Below, in pieces: positions 42,394 to 51,831 of a DNA stretch of 64,000 bases. Position numbers and translations under genes: made by a program. This DNA comes from Corynebacterium flavescens (GTDB taxonomy: Bacteria; Actinomycetota; Actinomycetes; Mycobacteriales; Mycobacteriaceae), in assembly GCF_008693105.1 (NCBI RefSeq), contig NZ_VXKK01000009.1, positions 1 to 64,000 of the forward strand, written 5' to 3'. Numbering within the stretch: position 1 is the stretch's first letter; each line of letters starts with the position of its first letter. The notes beneath the pieces were generated by a model. It was not told where the DNA came from. It saw nothing but the letters and a program-made list of their open reading frames with translations, and made no database searches.

Positions 42394-44691
42394 CTAGCTA
42401 TCCTCGCGCCAGGTGCGCTCGGGCTCGGCGCCGTCTGAAACGTCTGAGTCGCCGGGCTGGGTTTGCTGCATGTATAGGAATGCCAGGTGGCGCTCGTAGA
42501 GGTCGAGGACGTTGTTGATGATCTGGTTCTCGGAATAGCCATAGACGTCATAGCCCAGTGAGCCGGTGAGATCGTAGACCTCGAGTCGGTAGTACTCCGC
42601 CTCCTCACCCTCACTAAAGTCTGGGCGCTCGGCGGCGACGGGGAAGAGCTGGTAGCGGAACTTTCGCTCGTGCTCCAGGGTCACCTGCAGGTCAAGCTGT
42701 GGGAGCTTGAGATCTGGCAGTTCGCTGGTCAAGAGGATGGCATCGTAGCCGCGAGCGCGCATCTGCACCGCGACCTTTTCCAGGGCAAAGGTGGCTGTAT
42801 GCCGCAGGTAGTCATCCATCTTTTGCCTATCCGGGTAGGCGTTGACGCGGTCGAGGCGCAGCTTCCAGCGCTCCCCGGATTCCGGTGCCAGTTCCGTGCG
42901 CCCGGAGATTGCTCCGTGCAGCGCCGTCTGCCGCGCGGCCCGCTGGATGGTCTCCAGACGCAGGGACTTCCACAGCGAGTACATGATGAGGTAGATCACG
43001 ATGGCGAAGGGCAGGCCCATGACCACGGTTGCTGATTGCACGGTGGCGATGCCATCTATCTGCAGCAGCGCGAGGGTTAAGGCGCCGACGGTCACGGACC
43101 AGAACACGCGCATCCAGCGCGGCCCATCCTGGCGGTTGTCGGTGATCTTCGAGGTGAAGTTGGACATGACCAGCGCGCCGGAATCTGCGGAGGTGATGTA
43201 GAGCAAAAGCCCGATGAAGGTGGTGATCAAAACGACGATGCCAGAGCCCGGGAACTGGGCCAGCATATCGTAGAAGCCCTGTTCAGGATTGTTTATCGCC
43301 GCTTCGGCGAAGTCAGAGTAATCGCCCGAGCGCACCATATCGAGGGCCGTGTTGCCGAAGAAAGACATCCACATCAAGATGAACAAGAAGGGGAAGGTCA
43401 GGGTGCCGAGGATGAATTGGCGCAGGGTGCGCCCACGAGAGATGCGCGCCAGGAACAATCCAACAAAGGTGGCCCAAGCGATCCACCAGGCCCAGAAGAA
43501 CAGGGTCCAGGATTGCATCCATTCGGCGGTGGAGGCGCGGTCATCGGCGAAGGCGAAGGTTTCCATGGTCCACGAGGGGAATTTGGAGATGTAGTCGCCC
43601 ACGTTGGTGGTAATCGCATCGAAGAGGTAAGCGGTCTTGCCCACGACGACGATGTAGATCATCAAGGCCAGCGCCAGATACACGTTGAGCTCGGAGAGAA
43701 AACGGATGCCCTTGTCGACGCCGGATACGGCGGAGAGGGTGGCAATGAGAATGGCGATGACAATGAGTGCGGACTGCAGCCCGATACCCTGCTCGACCCC
43801 GAAGATGAGGTGGAAGCCATAGGAGAGCTGCACCACGCCAATGCCTAGCGAGGCGGTTACGCCGAAGACCGTTCCCAGCATTGCGGCGACGTCGACCGCG
43901 TCCCCCACGGGGCCGTGGATGCGCTTGCCAATGAGGGGGTAGAGCGCCGAGCGAATGGCCAGGGGCATGTTGAGGCGATAAGCAAAGTAACCAAAGGCCA
44001 CACCCATGAGTGCATAGAGCGCCCAGCCGGTTAGCCCGTAGTGGAACATAGCCCACACGACGGCCTCTTTGGCGGCCTCCATTGTCTCGCCTTCACCAAC
44101 AGGTGGGGACATATACATGGTGACGGGCTCGGCCACGGCGAAGAACATGAGGTCAACGCCGATGCCGGCGGCGAAGAGCATCGATGCCCAGGAGAAGGTG
44201 TTGAACTTGGGGCGGGAATGATCGGGCCCCAAGCGGATATTGCCCACGTTGGAGAAAGCGATGTAGAGGACGAATACCACGGCGATGGTGGCGGTGAGAA
44301 CGTAGAACCAGCCAAGGTTGGTGCCAATCCAGCCCGTGACGTTGGCCAACGTATTTGCAGCGGACTCGCGCCCTAGCCCTGCGTAGAGGACAAGGGCGAT
44401 GATGAGCGCGCCGGAGATGGCGAAAACCGGCCAATTGGGCTTGGGGGCGGGCACGGTGTCCGCGCCGACTTCTGGTCCGGTCTCTGCCTTGAAGCTGCCC
44501 ACGAGTGCGTGGACCTGATAGCTGGGGCGCCGCCGCGACTTCTTCTGGGCAGGAGCCGCCGTGGCTGCAGCGCCTGCAGCTCCTCCGGTGCCAACTTCGC
44601 CTGCGTCACCTGCAGCGCCAGCATTACCCCGTTGTGGGGGTGTGGGAGCGGGGCCGGGCCCTTCCCTGTCGTGCGGGTCAAAGTTCGCCAT
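42394..44691 (-). CDS. betT: BCCT-family choline/betaine transporter
   Basis: A 765-residue secondary transporter. An Ala/Gly-rich N-terminal tail of about 85 residues precedes 12 membrane segments with the BCCT signature (WTLFFWAWWIAWATFVGLFLARISRGR). The C-terminal cytoplasmic domain of about 170 residues is as in BetT proteins that respond to osmotic state. ATG 44691 has GAGGAG 6 nt upstream, better than GTG 44694. Supplies choline to BetA/BetB. Confidence 0.9.
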   Translation of the reverse strand: MANFDPHDREGPGPAPTPPQRGNAGAAGDAGEVGTGGAAGAAATAAPAQKKSRRRPSYQVHALVGSFKAETGPEVGADTVPAPKPNWPVFAISGALIIALVLYAGLGRESAANTLANVTGWIGTNLGWFYVLTATIAVVFVLYIAFSNVGNIRLGPDHSRPKFNTFSWASMLFAAGIGVDLMFFAVAEPVTMYMSPPVGEGETMEAAKEAVVWAMFHYGLTGWALYALMGVAFGYFAYRLNMPLAIRSALYPLIGKRIHGPVGDAVDVAAMLGTVFGVTASLGIGVVQLSYGFHLIFGVEQGIGLQSALIVIAILIATLSAVSGVDKGIRFLSELNVYLALALMIYIVVVGKTAYLFDAITTNVGDYISKFPSWTMETFAFADDRASTAEWMQSWTLFFWAWWIAWATFVGLFLARISRGRTLRQFILGTLTFPFLFILMWMSFFGNTALDMVRSGDYSDFAEAAINNPEQGFYDMLAQFPGSGIVVLITTFIGLLLYITSADSGALVMSNFTSKITDNRQDGPRWMRVFWSVTVGALTLALLQIDGIATVQSATVVMGLPFAIVIYLIMYSLWKSLRLETIQRAARQTALHGAISGRTELAPESGERWKLRLDRVNAYPDRQKMDDYLRHTATFALEKVAVQMRARGYDAILLTSELPDLKLPQLDLQVTLEHERKFRYQLFPVAAERPDFSEGEEAEYYRLEVYDLTGSLGYDVYGYSENQIINNVLDLYERHLAFLYMQQTQPGDSDVSDGAEPERTWREDS

Positions 44692-45027
44692 CACTTACTC
44701 CTCGTTGCGTCTATGAAAGATGAGAAAATCCTTGCGGGCGCGGGCGGCAATTTCCTGTCTCACAGGGGGAGAAGCCCTCCGTGTGATGCAAATTACTGCG
44801 GGGTTGAGTATGCGGAATCTCCGCGTCCGGCGGGGCCATAATTCCAACCCCCAGGCATTCCAAACATACCTTAATGAGGGCAAATTGCGAATGAAATCTG
44901 TATGCTGGGTCAATGCCGGACGTGGCACCTAGACAATAAAATACGGATAAGTGAATAGTATTTACATTTCCACGCACGCGTAGGCGCGCCTGGAATATGA
45001 ATTGAGTCATAGAAACGGAGTTTGTAT
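44692..45027. other. Divergent bet promoter region
   Basis: This 336-bp gap between betT and betA has no gene. It must carry both promoters. A GCGGAATCTCCGC hairpin (44812-44824) and an interrupted repeat TTCCACGC...GCGCCTGGAA (44968-44995) could be regulator sites. No BetI-type repressor gene is nearby and I cannot assign a regulator. Confidence 0.4.
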
Positions 45028-46866
45028 ATGGGAAAACTGGACGCATTGACCGCAAGAATCGGGCAGAAACTCGCCCCCAAAAACCTCCGCAGCGCCTTCG
45101 GCATGAAAGCCGCTAAGGCCACGAAGGCCAAGCACGTCACTGATGAAGTCTGCGACGTAGTTGTCGTCGGCGGCGGCTCCGCAGGTTCCGTTGTGGCGGC
45201 GCGCCTGAGCGAGGACCCGCACACTCGCGTGCTCGTCCTTGAGGCCGGTCGGCCCGATTCACTCTGGGATCTCTTCGTCCACATGCCCTCTGCATTCTCC
45301 TTTCCCATCGGTGCCAAGAACTACGACTGGCAATATGAATCCGAGCCCGAACCGGAGATGAATAACCGCCGGATCTACCATGCCCGCGGCAAGCTGCTGG
45401 GAGGGTCCTCCTCCGTCAACGGCATGATCTTCCAACGTGGAAACCCCCTGGACTACGAAAAGTGGGCTCAGAATCCAGGCATGGAGAACTGGGATTTTGC
45501 CCACTGCCTGCCCTATTTCAACCGCATGGAGACCGCGGCCGCTGCTGAGGATGACGATCCCCGCCGCGGGCATTCCGGGCCGCTTTACCTTTCCCGCGGC
45601 CCAGCCACCAGCCCGCTCTTTCAGGCGCTGTTCCGCTCCGTTCAGGAGGCCGGATATGAACTGACCAATGACGTCAACGGCTACCGCCAAGAGGGCTTTG
45701 CACCCTTCGATCGCAATATCAAGCACGGCCGGCGCTGGTCCGCAGCCCGGGCGTATCTGCACCCCAACTTGGGCCGCGACAACTTAGAGATCCGTACTCG
45801 CGCGCTGAGCACGAGGATTCTTTTCAAAGGCCAGCGCGCCGTCGGCGTGGAGTATGAATGGCAGGGTGGGTTCCACCGCGTCTATGCGGAAAAGATCGTG
45901 CTCTCCGCCGGTGCCATCAACACGCCGCAGCTCTTGCAGGTTTCCGGCGTGGGTGATGAGGCGCTGCTGCGTAAGTATGGAATCGACGTGGTTAAGAACC
46001 TGCCGGGCGTGGGCGAGAACCTCCAAGATCACCTCGAGGTCTATATCCAATACGAGACCACCAAGTCCACCGACTCCTCCCAGCCCTACCTGGATAAGTG
46101 GCGCTGGCCGGCAATGGGCCTGCAGTGGCTTTTGACCAAGAAGGGCCCCGTGGCCACCTCGCACTTTGAGGGCGGCGGCTTCGTGCGCTCCAATGACAAG
46201 GAGGCCTATCCCAACCTGATGTTCCACTTCCTGCCCATGGCCGTGCGCTATGACGGGCAGAAAGCGGACGTCAAGCATGGTTTCCAGTGGCATGTCGGCC
46301 CGATGTTTTCTGATACCAAGGGGCACGTGCGCATCAAGAGCGCGGATATTCACGTTAAGCCGGAGATTATCTTCAACTACCTCAGCACCGATCAGGATCG
46401 TCGCGAGTGGGTCGAGGCAGTCCGCGTCGCGCGCTCCTTGCTCGATACCGCTGCTATGGATGCCGTAGGTGCGCGAGAGATTAGCCCCGGCCCGCAGGTG
46501 CAAAGCGATGAGGAGATCCTCGAGTGGGTGCGCAAAGACGGGGAGACCGCGCTGCACCCTTCCTGCACCACCAAGATGGGCTCTGTCGAGGATCCAATGG
46601 CTGTTGTCGATCCGGAGACCATGCAGGTCTGGGGTATTGAAGGCCTCTATATTGCGGATGCCGGCGTGTTCCCCAGCGTGACCAATGGAAACATCTATGC
46701 CCCGACCATGATGGTGGGGGAGAAGGCCGCCGATCTCATCGCGGAGCGCTCTCCGCTGCCCCCGCTTGGCGATGTCGCCTTCTACCGCGCCGGCCAAAAC
46801 ATGCCCTTGTATGCAGAGGGTGAGGCCGTGCGCGATCACACGCAGGCGACCAAGGGTGCTCACTAG
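45028..46866 (+). CDS. betA: Choline dehydrogenase (GMC oxidoreductase)
   Basis: A 612-residue flavoprotein that oxidises choline to betaine aldehyde. FAD motif [18 protein letters not shown] (about 47-64), GMC signatures [18 protein letters not shown] and [15 protein letters not shown], and the C-terminal catalytic HPSCTTKMG are present. A basic N-terminal tail of about 40 residues ([17 protein letters not shown]) precedes the FAD fold and is longer than in E. coli BetA. ATG 45028 has GGAG 7 nt upstream; TTG 45022 is unlikely. Confidence 0.93.
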   Translation: MGKLDALTARIGQKLAPKNLRSAFGMKAAKATKAKHVTDEVCDVVVVGGGSAGSVVAARLSEDPHTRVLVLEAGRPDSLWDLFVHMPSAFSFPIGAKNYDWQYESEPEPEMNNRRIYHARGKLLGGSSSVNGMIFQRGNPLDYEKWAQNPGMENWDFAHCLPYFNRMETAAAAEDDDPRRGHSGPLYLSRGPATSPLFQALFRSVQEAGYELTNDVNGYRQEGFAPFDRNIKHGRRWSAARAYLHPNLGRDNLEIRTRALSTRILFKGQRAVGVEYEWQGGFHRVYAEKIVLSAGAINTPQLLQVSGVGDEALLRKYGIDVVKNLPGVGENLQDHLEVYIQYETTKSTDSSQPYLDKWRWPAMGLQWLLTKKGPVATSHFEGGGFVRSNDKEAYPNLMFHFLPMAVRYDGQKADVKHGFQWHVGPMFSDTKGHVRIKSADIHVKPEIIFNYLSTDQDRREWVEAVRVARSLLDTAAMDAVGAREISPGPQVQSDEEILEWVRKDGETALHPSCTTKMGSVEDPMAVVDPETMQVWGIEGLYIADAGVFPSVTNGNIYAPTMMVGEKAADLIAERSPLPPLGDVAFYRAGQNMPLYAEGEAVRDHTQATKGAH

Positions 46867-46988
46867 GCCGCGCACGGCACCGGCACGGCGCCAATGCGGC
46901 ACTGGAGCGACACTGGCAGGCAGTGCACATGAGCGGCACCTAACTTGGCTGAGGGCACAGTGCTTTAAGTTTGGGTAGACTACCCGCC

Positions 46989-47342
46989 ATGACCAAATCT
47001 ATTGCGCATGTTTCCACCGAACGCCCAGGCCGCTACGGCAAGCAGCTGGCCTCCCATTTCTCAGCCAAGATTGAGGCTTGGTGGGACGCTGATTCGGAGA
47101 CCGGACACTGCGTCTTCGACCGCGAAGGTGCGCGTGGCACCCTCGACTTGGCGGTGGACCCGGGCGCCTTGGTGCTCGACATCGATGCGGCTGAAGAAGA
47201 TCTGGATGGCTTAGAAAACGTCGTCGCCAGGCACTTGGTGGGCTTTGGAAAGAAGGACGGCCTCAAGGTCGCCTTCGTGCGCGTGGACGGAAGCGCGGGC
47301 CTAAGCTTTGCTCCGGAGGATCTTCCGGCCAAGCGTGGGTAG
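46989..47342 (+). CDS. DUF2218 family protein
   Basis: A 117-residue protein of the DUF2218 family, whose function is unknown. Visible pattern: ERPGRYGKQLASHFSAK near the start, then alternating strands rich in Asp/Glu, a compact alpha/beta fold. TAGACT lies 7 nt before ATG 46989, so the longer upstream start is rejected. In other actinobacteria such genes sometimes lie near siderophore uptake; no such genes are seen here. Confidence 0.78.
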   Translation: MTKSIAHVSTERPGRYGKQLASHFSAKIEAWWDADSETGHCVFDREGARGTLDLAVDPGALVLDIDAAEEDLDGLENVVARHLVGFGKKDGLKVAFVRVDGSAGLSFAPEDLPAKRG

Positions 47343-47351
47343 TCTGGTCTC

Positions 47352-47681
47352 ATGATTTTTACCACCACCAATAACGTTGACGGACACGAGATTACCCAGT
47401 ACATCCGCGTCGTAGCGGGTGAGACTGTTACCGGAATCAACTTCCTGAAGGATCTAGGAGCTTCTCTGCGCAATTTCACCGGCGGACGCTCCGCAGGTTA
47501 CGAGGAGGAGGCCGTCAAGGCCCGCGAGGCCGCGCTCAACGAGCTGTGGAACCGCGGTCAGGAACTCGGCGCAGACGCCGTCGTGGGCATCTCCTTCGAT
47601 TACTCGCCCATGGGTCAGACCAATGACATGCTCATGGTGACCGCAACGGGCACCGCCGTTAAGCTTCGGCCTATTCAATAG
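47352..47681 (+). CDS. YbjQ family (UPF0145) protein
   Basis: A 109-residue member of the YbjQ/DUF74 family, annotated elsewhere as heavy-metal-binding on structural grounds. Typical elements are EAALNELWNRGQELGADAVV and GISFDY. Its -10 (TAGTCT) begins in the stop codon of the preceding gene, with ATG 6 nt later, so it has its own leaderless promoter despite the 9-bp gap. Ring-shaped pentamers are known for the family. Confidence 0.85.
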   Translation: MIFTTTNNVDGHEITQYIRVVAGETVTGINFLKDLGASLRNFTGGRSAGYEEEAVKAREAALNELWNRGQELGADAVVGISFDYSPMGQTNDMLMVTATGTAVKLRPIQ

Positions 47682-47683
47682 AC

Positions 47684-48736
47684 ATGAAGCTCACTCGGGG
47701 GTGGACAGCGCACGCAAGGCCCACGCTTATTCTCGCACGGCCTTCGCTTATTATTGTGCTGATAGTGCTGGTGGCGGCCGCACTCATTGCTGCCACCGTC
47801 TATGCGGGTGCGGGAAAGCGGGTGGATGAACCTGCCTATGGCTCCTTCCCGCCGGCCAGAGCGCAAGAGGTAGCCGCAAACAAGTACCCGCCTAGCTCAG
47901 GCAGCACCAAGACGGGGCACTACGAGGAAGTCGGCCTGCCTAGTGGTCGCTCCTTCATCATTCACGTGCCTGATAGCTATCAGCCTTCGCATCCGCTGCC
48001 CGTGGTGTTGGCGCTGCACGGATACAAGGGCAATGCCGCCTCGATGCTGCTTGATACCAAACTTTATGAGGCCGATGCACTCACCGTTTTTAGTACCGGC
48101 AAAGGCAAGGCGTGGGCGCCCGCGCCCTATGCGCGCACCTCGGTGGATGAGGATCTGGCCTATATCGACGCGATCTTGAGCTATACCCGCGCCGTCTATG
48201 CCACCGATGGGCGCTTCTTTGCCGCCGGGTTCTCCAACGGTGGCGGGCTCATTCACGTGCTCGCCTGCCAGAGGTCCGCGGAGTACTCCGGCCTGGCAGC
48301 CATCTCGGCCGCCAACTACGATGCCGTTAACGATGACTGTGAGCGTGGGCCCATTCCCTACCTCGATATTCACGGTACGGCTGATGTGGTGATGCACTAT
48401 GACGGCGGCAGCGCGCATGGCAAGCACTACGAATCCGTGGCGCAGGACATGGAGCAGATAGCCAAGCACAATGGCTGCAACCCCTTCCCCGAAAGGCAGC
48501 GTAACGGCGCTAGCAGTGCCAACAGTGTGAACAGCCCCATAGCCACCGGAGCAGTCAAGAAGTATCGCTGGCACGCGTGCGATGCTCCCACCGAGCACTA
48601 TGAGGTGGTAGGCGGCACGCACACGTGGAACGGCAGTCTCTCGGACAGCCGTGGGCTTGTGCCCCAAAAGTGGGCCACAAGTACCGTCCTCGATTTCTTC
48701 GGGATTGCCCGCAGCGCACCTTTGCAGGGCACCTAA
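47684..48736 (+). CDS. Exported alpha/beta hydrolase, PHB-depolymerase/feruloyl-esterase-like
   Basis: A 350-residue hydrolase. An N-terminal membrane segment (LIIVLIVLVAAALIAATVY, about 22-40) acts as signal or anchor. Core: oxyanion HGYKGN, nucleophile elbow GFSNGG, Asp in HGTADVV, His in GGTHTW, the LpqC/polyhydroxybutyrate-depolymerase pattern. A short Asn/Ser-rich insert (GASSANSVNSP) lies near 285. It starts 2 bp after ybjQ. Substrate is probably an extracellular or envelope ester. Confidence 0.8.
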   Translation: MKLTRGWTAHARPTLILARPSLIIVLIVLVAAALIAATVYAGAGKRVDEPAYGSFPPARAQEVAANKYPPSSGSTKTGHYEEVGLPSGRSFIIHVPDSYQPSHPLPVVLALHGYKGNAASMLLDTKLYEADALTVFSTGKGKAWAPAPYARTSVDEDLAYIDAILSYTRAVYATDGRFFAAGFSNGGGLIHVLACQRSAEYSGLAAISAANYDAVNDDCERGPIPYLDIHGTADVVMHYDGGSAHGKHYESVAQDMEQIAKHNGCNPFPERQRNGASSANSVNSPIATGAVKKYRWHACDAPTEHYEVVGGTHTWNGSLSDSRGLVPQKWATSTVLDFFGIARSAPLQGT

Positions 48737-48792
48737 TCCCCTCATCCACCCACTCGCGAGGGTAAAAAGCGTAGCTCGGTAAGGTGGTGGCC

Positions 48793-49080
48793 ATGTTAGA
48801 AGTCTCAATAGCTGGTGATTCCATCAAGCTAGGCCAGTTCATCAAATTGGCCTCCCTCGTCGCCACGGGCGGCGAGGCCAAAGAGTTCATCGCCCAAGGC
48901 GTAGTCACCGTCAACGGTGATGCCCAAACCCATCGCGGCGCGCTCGTGCACCCGGGCGATATCGTCTGCATCGAGGATGCCTGCGCCAAGGTCGTCAATG
49001 CCGCGGCGGAGGATGAGGATTACTTCGACGAGGCCACCGCCGATGATGATTTTGACCCAGAAAAGTGGAGGAATATCTAA
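48793..49080 (+). CDS. S4-domain RNA-binding protein
   Basis: A 95-residue protein made of one S4 domain (IKLGQFIKLASLVATGGEAKEFI, then VTVNGDAQTHRGALVHPGDIV) and an acidic tail, like YbcJ/RqcP. It should bind structured RNA, probably rRNA or tRNA on the ribosome. ATG 48793 has TAAGGT 7 nt upstream. The next gene starts on the base after its stop. Confidence 0.85.
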   Translation: MLEVSIAGDSIKLGQFIKLASLVATGGEAKEFIAQGVVTVNGDAQTHRGALVHPGDIVCIEDACAKVVNAAAEDEDYFDEATADDDFDPEKWRNI

Positions 49081-49935
49081 ATGCCCGCATTCCAGGCCGA
49101 GGTCGGCATGCCCTATTGGATCGATTTGGCCACCTCCGATCCCCGCAAGTCCACCCGCTTTTATGAGGAAGTCCTGGGCTGGGAGGTCTCCGGCGAGGAG
49201 TACCGCCTAGCCCGCGTGCAGGGCCTGCCCGTCGCGGGTTTCATTCCGCAGCCGGCGGAGGCCGCGCGCCCAGATACCTGGATCACCTATTTCTTGAGCG
49301 CGGACATCGACACCGATTGCGCCCGTGCCCGGGAACTAGGCGGGCGCGTCCTCTCACCGGCACAGTCCGTCGAGTTGGGGGACATGGCCCTGCTTGTCGA
49401 TGTCGCGGGGGGCATGTTCGGCCTCATCCAACCGCGCGGCGCCGAGCACTTCGTCGCTGCAGGCGAGCCCGGGCTGCCCGTGTGGCACGAGCTGAGCGCC
49501 ACCGCGAACTTTCGTGGCGTCCTCGATTTCTATGGCGAGCTTTTCAATTGGGACATCCGCGCCCTTTCCGCGAACACGGAACAAAGCAGCTCAGAACAAA
49601 GCAGCTCAGGGCAGTCCTCTGCCGAGCACATCGAGTATGCCACGGCTGAGGAAGAGGGCGCTCCCTTCGCCGGCTTCTGGAATGCCGAGGGTGCATTTCC
49701 CCCCCAGGTGCCCAGCTTCTGGCAGACCTATCTCGGCGTGCGCAGCATCGAGGCGGCGGCCGCGGCTGCAGTAAGCCTCGGCGGCGAGGTCATCCGCCCT
49801 GCGTGGGACTCGCCCTTCGGGCGCCTGTGCCTGCTGGCGGATTCCACCGGAGCCACGATCACCCTCGCTGAGGTAGAAGATGCCCCGCAGGAGGAGCCGC
49901 GCGAATCCGATGATCTGCTCAACCTCGATCTGTAG
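49081..49935 (+). CDS. Two-domain VOC (glyoxalase-fold) protein
   Basis: A 284-residue protein with two vicinal-oxygen-chelate domains (about 1-120 and 135-270), each starting W-x-(D/E)-L...FY-x-x-(L/V)-(F/L)-x-W, similar to the mycobacterial CFP30B group. A low-complexity insert (EQSSSEQSSSGQSSAEH, about 173-189) sits in the second domain. Metal ligands are not fully clear, so enzymatic activity is uncertain. It lies between the S4 and ATL genes with no gaps. Confidence 0.8.
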   Translation: MPAFQAEVGMPYWIDLATSDPRKSTRFYEEVLGWEVSGEEYRLARVQGLPVAGFIPQPAEAARPDTWITYFLSADIDTDCARARELGGRVLSPAQSVELGDMALLVDVAGGMFGLIQPRGAEHFVAAGEPGLPVWHELSATANFRGVLDFYGELFNWDIRALSANTEQSSSEQSSSGQSSAEHIEYATAEEEGAPFAGFWNAEGAFPPQVPSFWQTYLGVRSIEAAAAAAVSLGGEVIRPAWDSPFGRLCLLADSTGATITLAEVEDAPQEEPRESDDLLNLDL

Positions 49936-50268
49936 ATGACGCCCGCCCAGCCACAGCCACCTGCACACAAGCGTATTGCCGCCGTTCTCTCAGTGGTGCG
50001 CGTCATTCCGGTGGGAAACGTCGCCACCTATGGCGAGGTGGGCAAGGTAGCTGGCTGCGGCGCGCGCTACGTGGGCTGGGTACTTGGCCACCACACTGGT
50101 GATGCGCCGTGGTGGCGAGTGGTCAACGCCCAAGGAAAAACCCACGCCCCCGCGCGAGTCACCGCGCTGTGGGAAGAAGAGGGGATTGCGTACCGCGGCG
50201 AACGCGCTGACCTGTCTCGCCACGGCCTGGATACCGAGGAACTGCGGGAGATGCAGAGGCGCGGCTAA
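49936..50268 (+). CDS. Alkyltransferase-like DNA-binding protein (ATL)
   Basis: A 110-residue protein of the MGMT C-terminal domain family. The DNA-binding helix-turn-helix (VATYGEVGKVAGCGARYVGWVLGHH) is intact, but the acceptor motif PCHRVV reads PWWRVV, so Cys is replaced by Trp and it cannot take up alkyl groups. Known ATLs bind O6-alkylguanine and direct it to nucleotide excision repair. Starts directly after the VOC stop. Confidence 0.9.
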   Translation: MTPAQPQPPAHKRIAAVLSVVRVIPVGNVATYGEVGKVAGCGARYVGWVLGHHTGDAPWWRVVNAQGKTHAPARVTALWEEEGIAYRGERADLSRHGLDTEELREMQRRG

Positions 50269-50280
50269 GCCGTCGCTCAA

Positions 50281-51132
50281 TCAAACTACAGTGCGCAGGC
50301 TCTCCGTCCCTGGAGAGTAGCTATAGCTTGAGTCCTGTTTGGCCAGGCGGTTTCCGCGGATAATGAGATAGATGCTCAGTGGGTAAAGAACCAGCGCCAC
50401 CAGCACCGCCTTGATGACGACAAGCACCTCGCTTGAGAAGGTGTAGTTCCACGCGAAGTGGAGGGCAAAAGCCAAGAAGAGGAATCCAAAGATCATGGCT
50501 AAGCGCCACCGCAGGGGGCGATAAGCAGCAAAGATTGCCCAGCCGATTCCCCATCCGGCCAGGCCGGTGAGGAATACATGCAGGCCCGGCCCGGCGATGA
50601 GGCGAATGCCCCAGGTCTGCCACAAGCCGATCCAATCGGAGGCCGGGTGCATGACGACACCGGTGATTCCATACATGATGTTTTCTAAGGCCTCGAAGCC
50701 CATCCCTATGGTTGCTCCCACCACCCAGCCATGCCATGGTCGGTTGAGCTGGCGGAAGGCCAAAAGCACGAAGAATACTCCGGAGGCTTTGGCGATCTCC
50801 TCCGGATAAGCACCAGCCCAGGACATCAGCGAATCTTCCCAGCCCGAAGCGGTGGCCAAGGTGAGAACCGAGCCCGAGGAAAGCAAGGCCAAGCCTACTG
50901 CCGTGCCGCTTCCCCACAACAAAGACATGGCGACCCAGCCTGTGGCGGGACGCGCCCACATGGGACTAAGCCGCATGAGAAAGAGGAATACCGCGATGAA
51001 GAAGGCGGCCAGAATCAGACTCGGCACCACGAGCGCGGGGGCGACGAAAAGAAAGCTCGCAATATTGAGCAGGAGAGCTAAGCAGCCGAGTACGACACAT
51101 ACCCACAGGGCGATTCGGAATAGCTTATTCAC
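50281..51132 (-). CDS. PrsW family intramembrane metalloprotease
   Basis: A 283-residue membrane protein with about eight segments. Protease motifs are EEIAKASG and GFEALENIMYG, which match the EExxK and ExxEN elements of PrsW, and a later His (GLHVF, ALHFAWN). In Bacillus PrsW cleaves an anti-sigma factor in response to antimicrobial peptides. GTG start abuts the stop codon of the preceding secreted-protein gene, so that product is a possible partner or substrate. Confidence 0.85.
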   Translation of the reverse strand: MNKLFRIALWVCVVLGCLALLLNIASFLFVAPALVVPSLILAAFFIAVFLFLMRLSPMWARPATGWVAMSLLWGSGTAVGLALLSSGSVLTLATASGWEDSLMSWAGAYPEEIAKASGVFFVLLAFRQLNRPWHGWVVGATIGMGFEALENIMYGITGVVMHPASDWIGLWQTWGIRLIAGPGLHVFLTGLAGWGIGWAIFAAYRPLRWRLAMIFGFLFLAFALHFAWNYTFSSEVLVVIKAVLVALVLYPLSIYLIIRGNRLAKQDSSYSYSPGTESLRTVV

Positions 51133-51789
51133 TTAGACATCCTCCGTTTGCAGCAGGGAATCCGAGTCAGGTGCGGGCAACTGGCCGTTGAAGGGCGCCT
51201 CGATATCCCCAGTGAAGCCTGCGGGTAACTCTGCGGAGCCAAAGGCATTCCACAGGCGCTGACTGATGCGCTCGATATCTCCCAGCATCTGTCCGTCGAC
51301 GGTGACCGTGGCTGCCATGGGGTCTGGGCCAATGAGCACCAAGTAGTCATCATTGGCTGAATCGCCCTCGCCGGCGCGAGATAGTGCGGCGGTGGCAGTG
51401 GGTTCGTCGAAAAGCAGGTGCCCACGATCCTGGGAATAAACCTGCGCGGTGGACACGGATCCGAAGCCATAGCCGCGGATGGCGCGCCGCAATGCCAGCT
51501 CTTCCGAGTCGGCATCTACGCCCTGCTGGAGGACGGCCTGCACGGTAATCTTCCCGCAATTCCAGGCCAAAGTCGCCATGGTGTCACTATTAGGAGTGCA
51601 ATAGAGATCCGGAACGGGCACTTCCCACTTGCTGCCGGGGGCGGCGAGGGTGACCTTCTCGAGCTGGGGCTGCGGCAGAGTCATGTTGGCGTTGACCAAG
51701 GCTGGCAGTGCGAGGACCGCCAAGACACAGCCCGAGACCACGAGAAAGGTTCCCCGCAGAGTCGGTGGTGGGAAGCGATAAAAAGCCAT
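51133..51789 (-). CDS. Membrane-anchored extracytoplasmic protein of unknown function
   Basis: I do not recognise the family. 218 residues: a short N-terminus, one membrane segment (TFLVVSGCVLAVLALPALV, about 13-31), then an outer domain with two Cys (CTPNSDTMATLAWNCG) that may form a disulfide. TAAGGT lies 7 nt before the ATG, so this is the first gene of a two-gene operon with prsW. The single-pass layout is what a PrsW substrate would look like; this is only an inference. Confidence 0.65.
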   Translation of the reverse strand: MAFYRFPPPTLRGTFLVVSGCVLAVLALPALVNANMTLPQPQLEKVTLAAPGSKWEVPVPDLYCTPNSDTMATLAWNCGKITVQAVLQQGVDADSEELALRRAIRGYGFGSVSTAQVYSQDRGHLLFDEPTATAALSRAGEGDSANDDYLVLIGPDPMAATVTVDGQMLGDIERISQRLWNAFGSAELPAGFTGDIEAPFNGQLPAPDSDSLLQTEDV

Positions 51790-51831
51790 AGCTCATACCT
51801 TAACTGCAAGCTTTAGCCTAGAGTGGCTGGC

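Noticed and set aside
45784-46902. 372-codon open frame antisense to betA
   Set aside because: His/Gly-rich translation without motifs; shadow of the GMC oxidoreductase.
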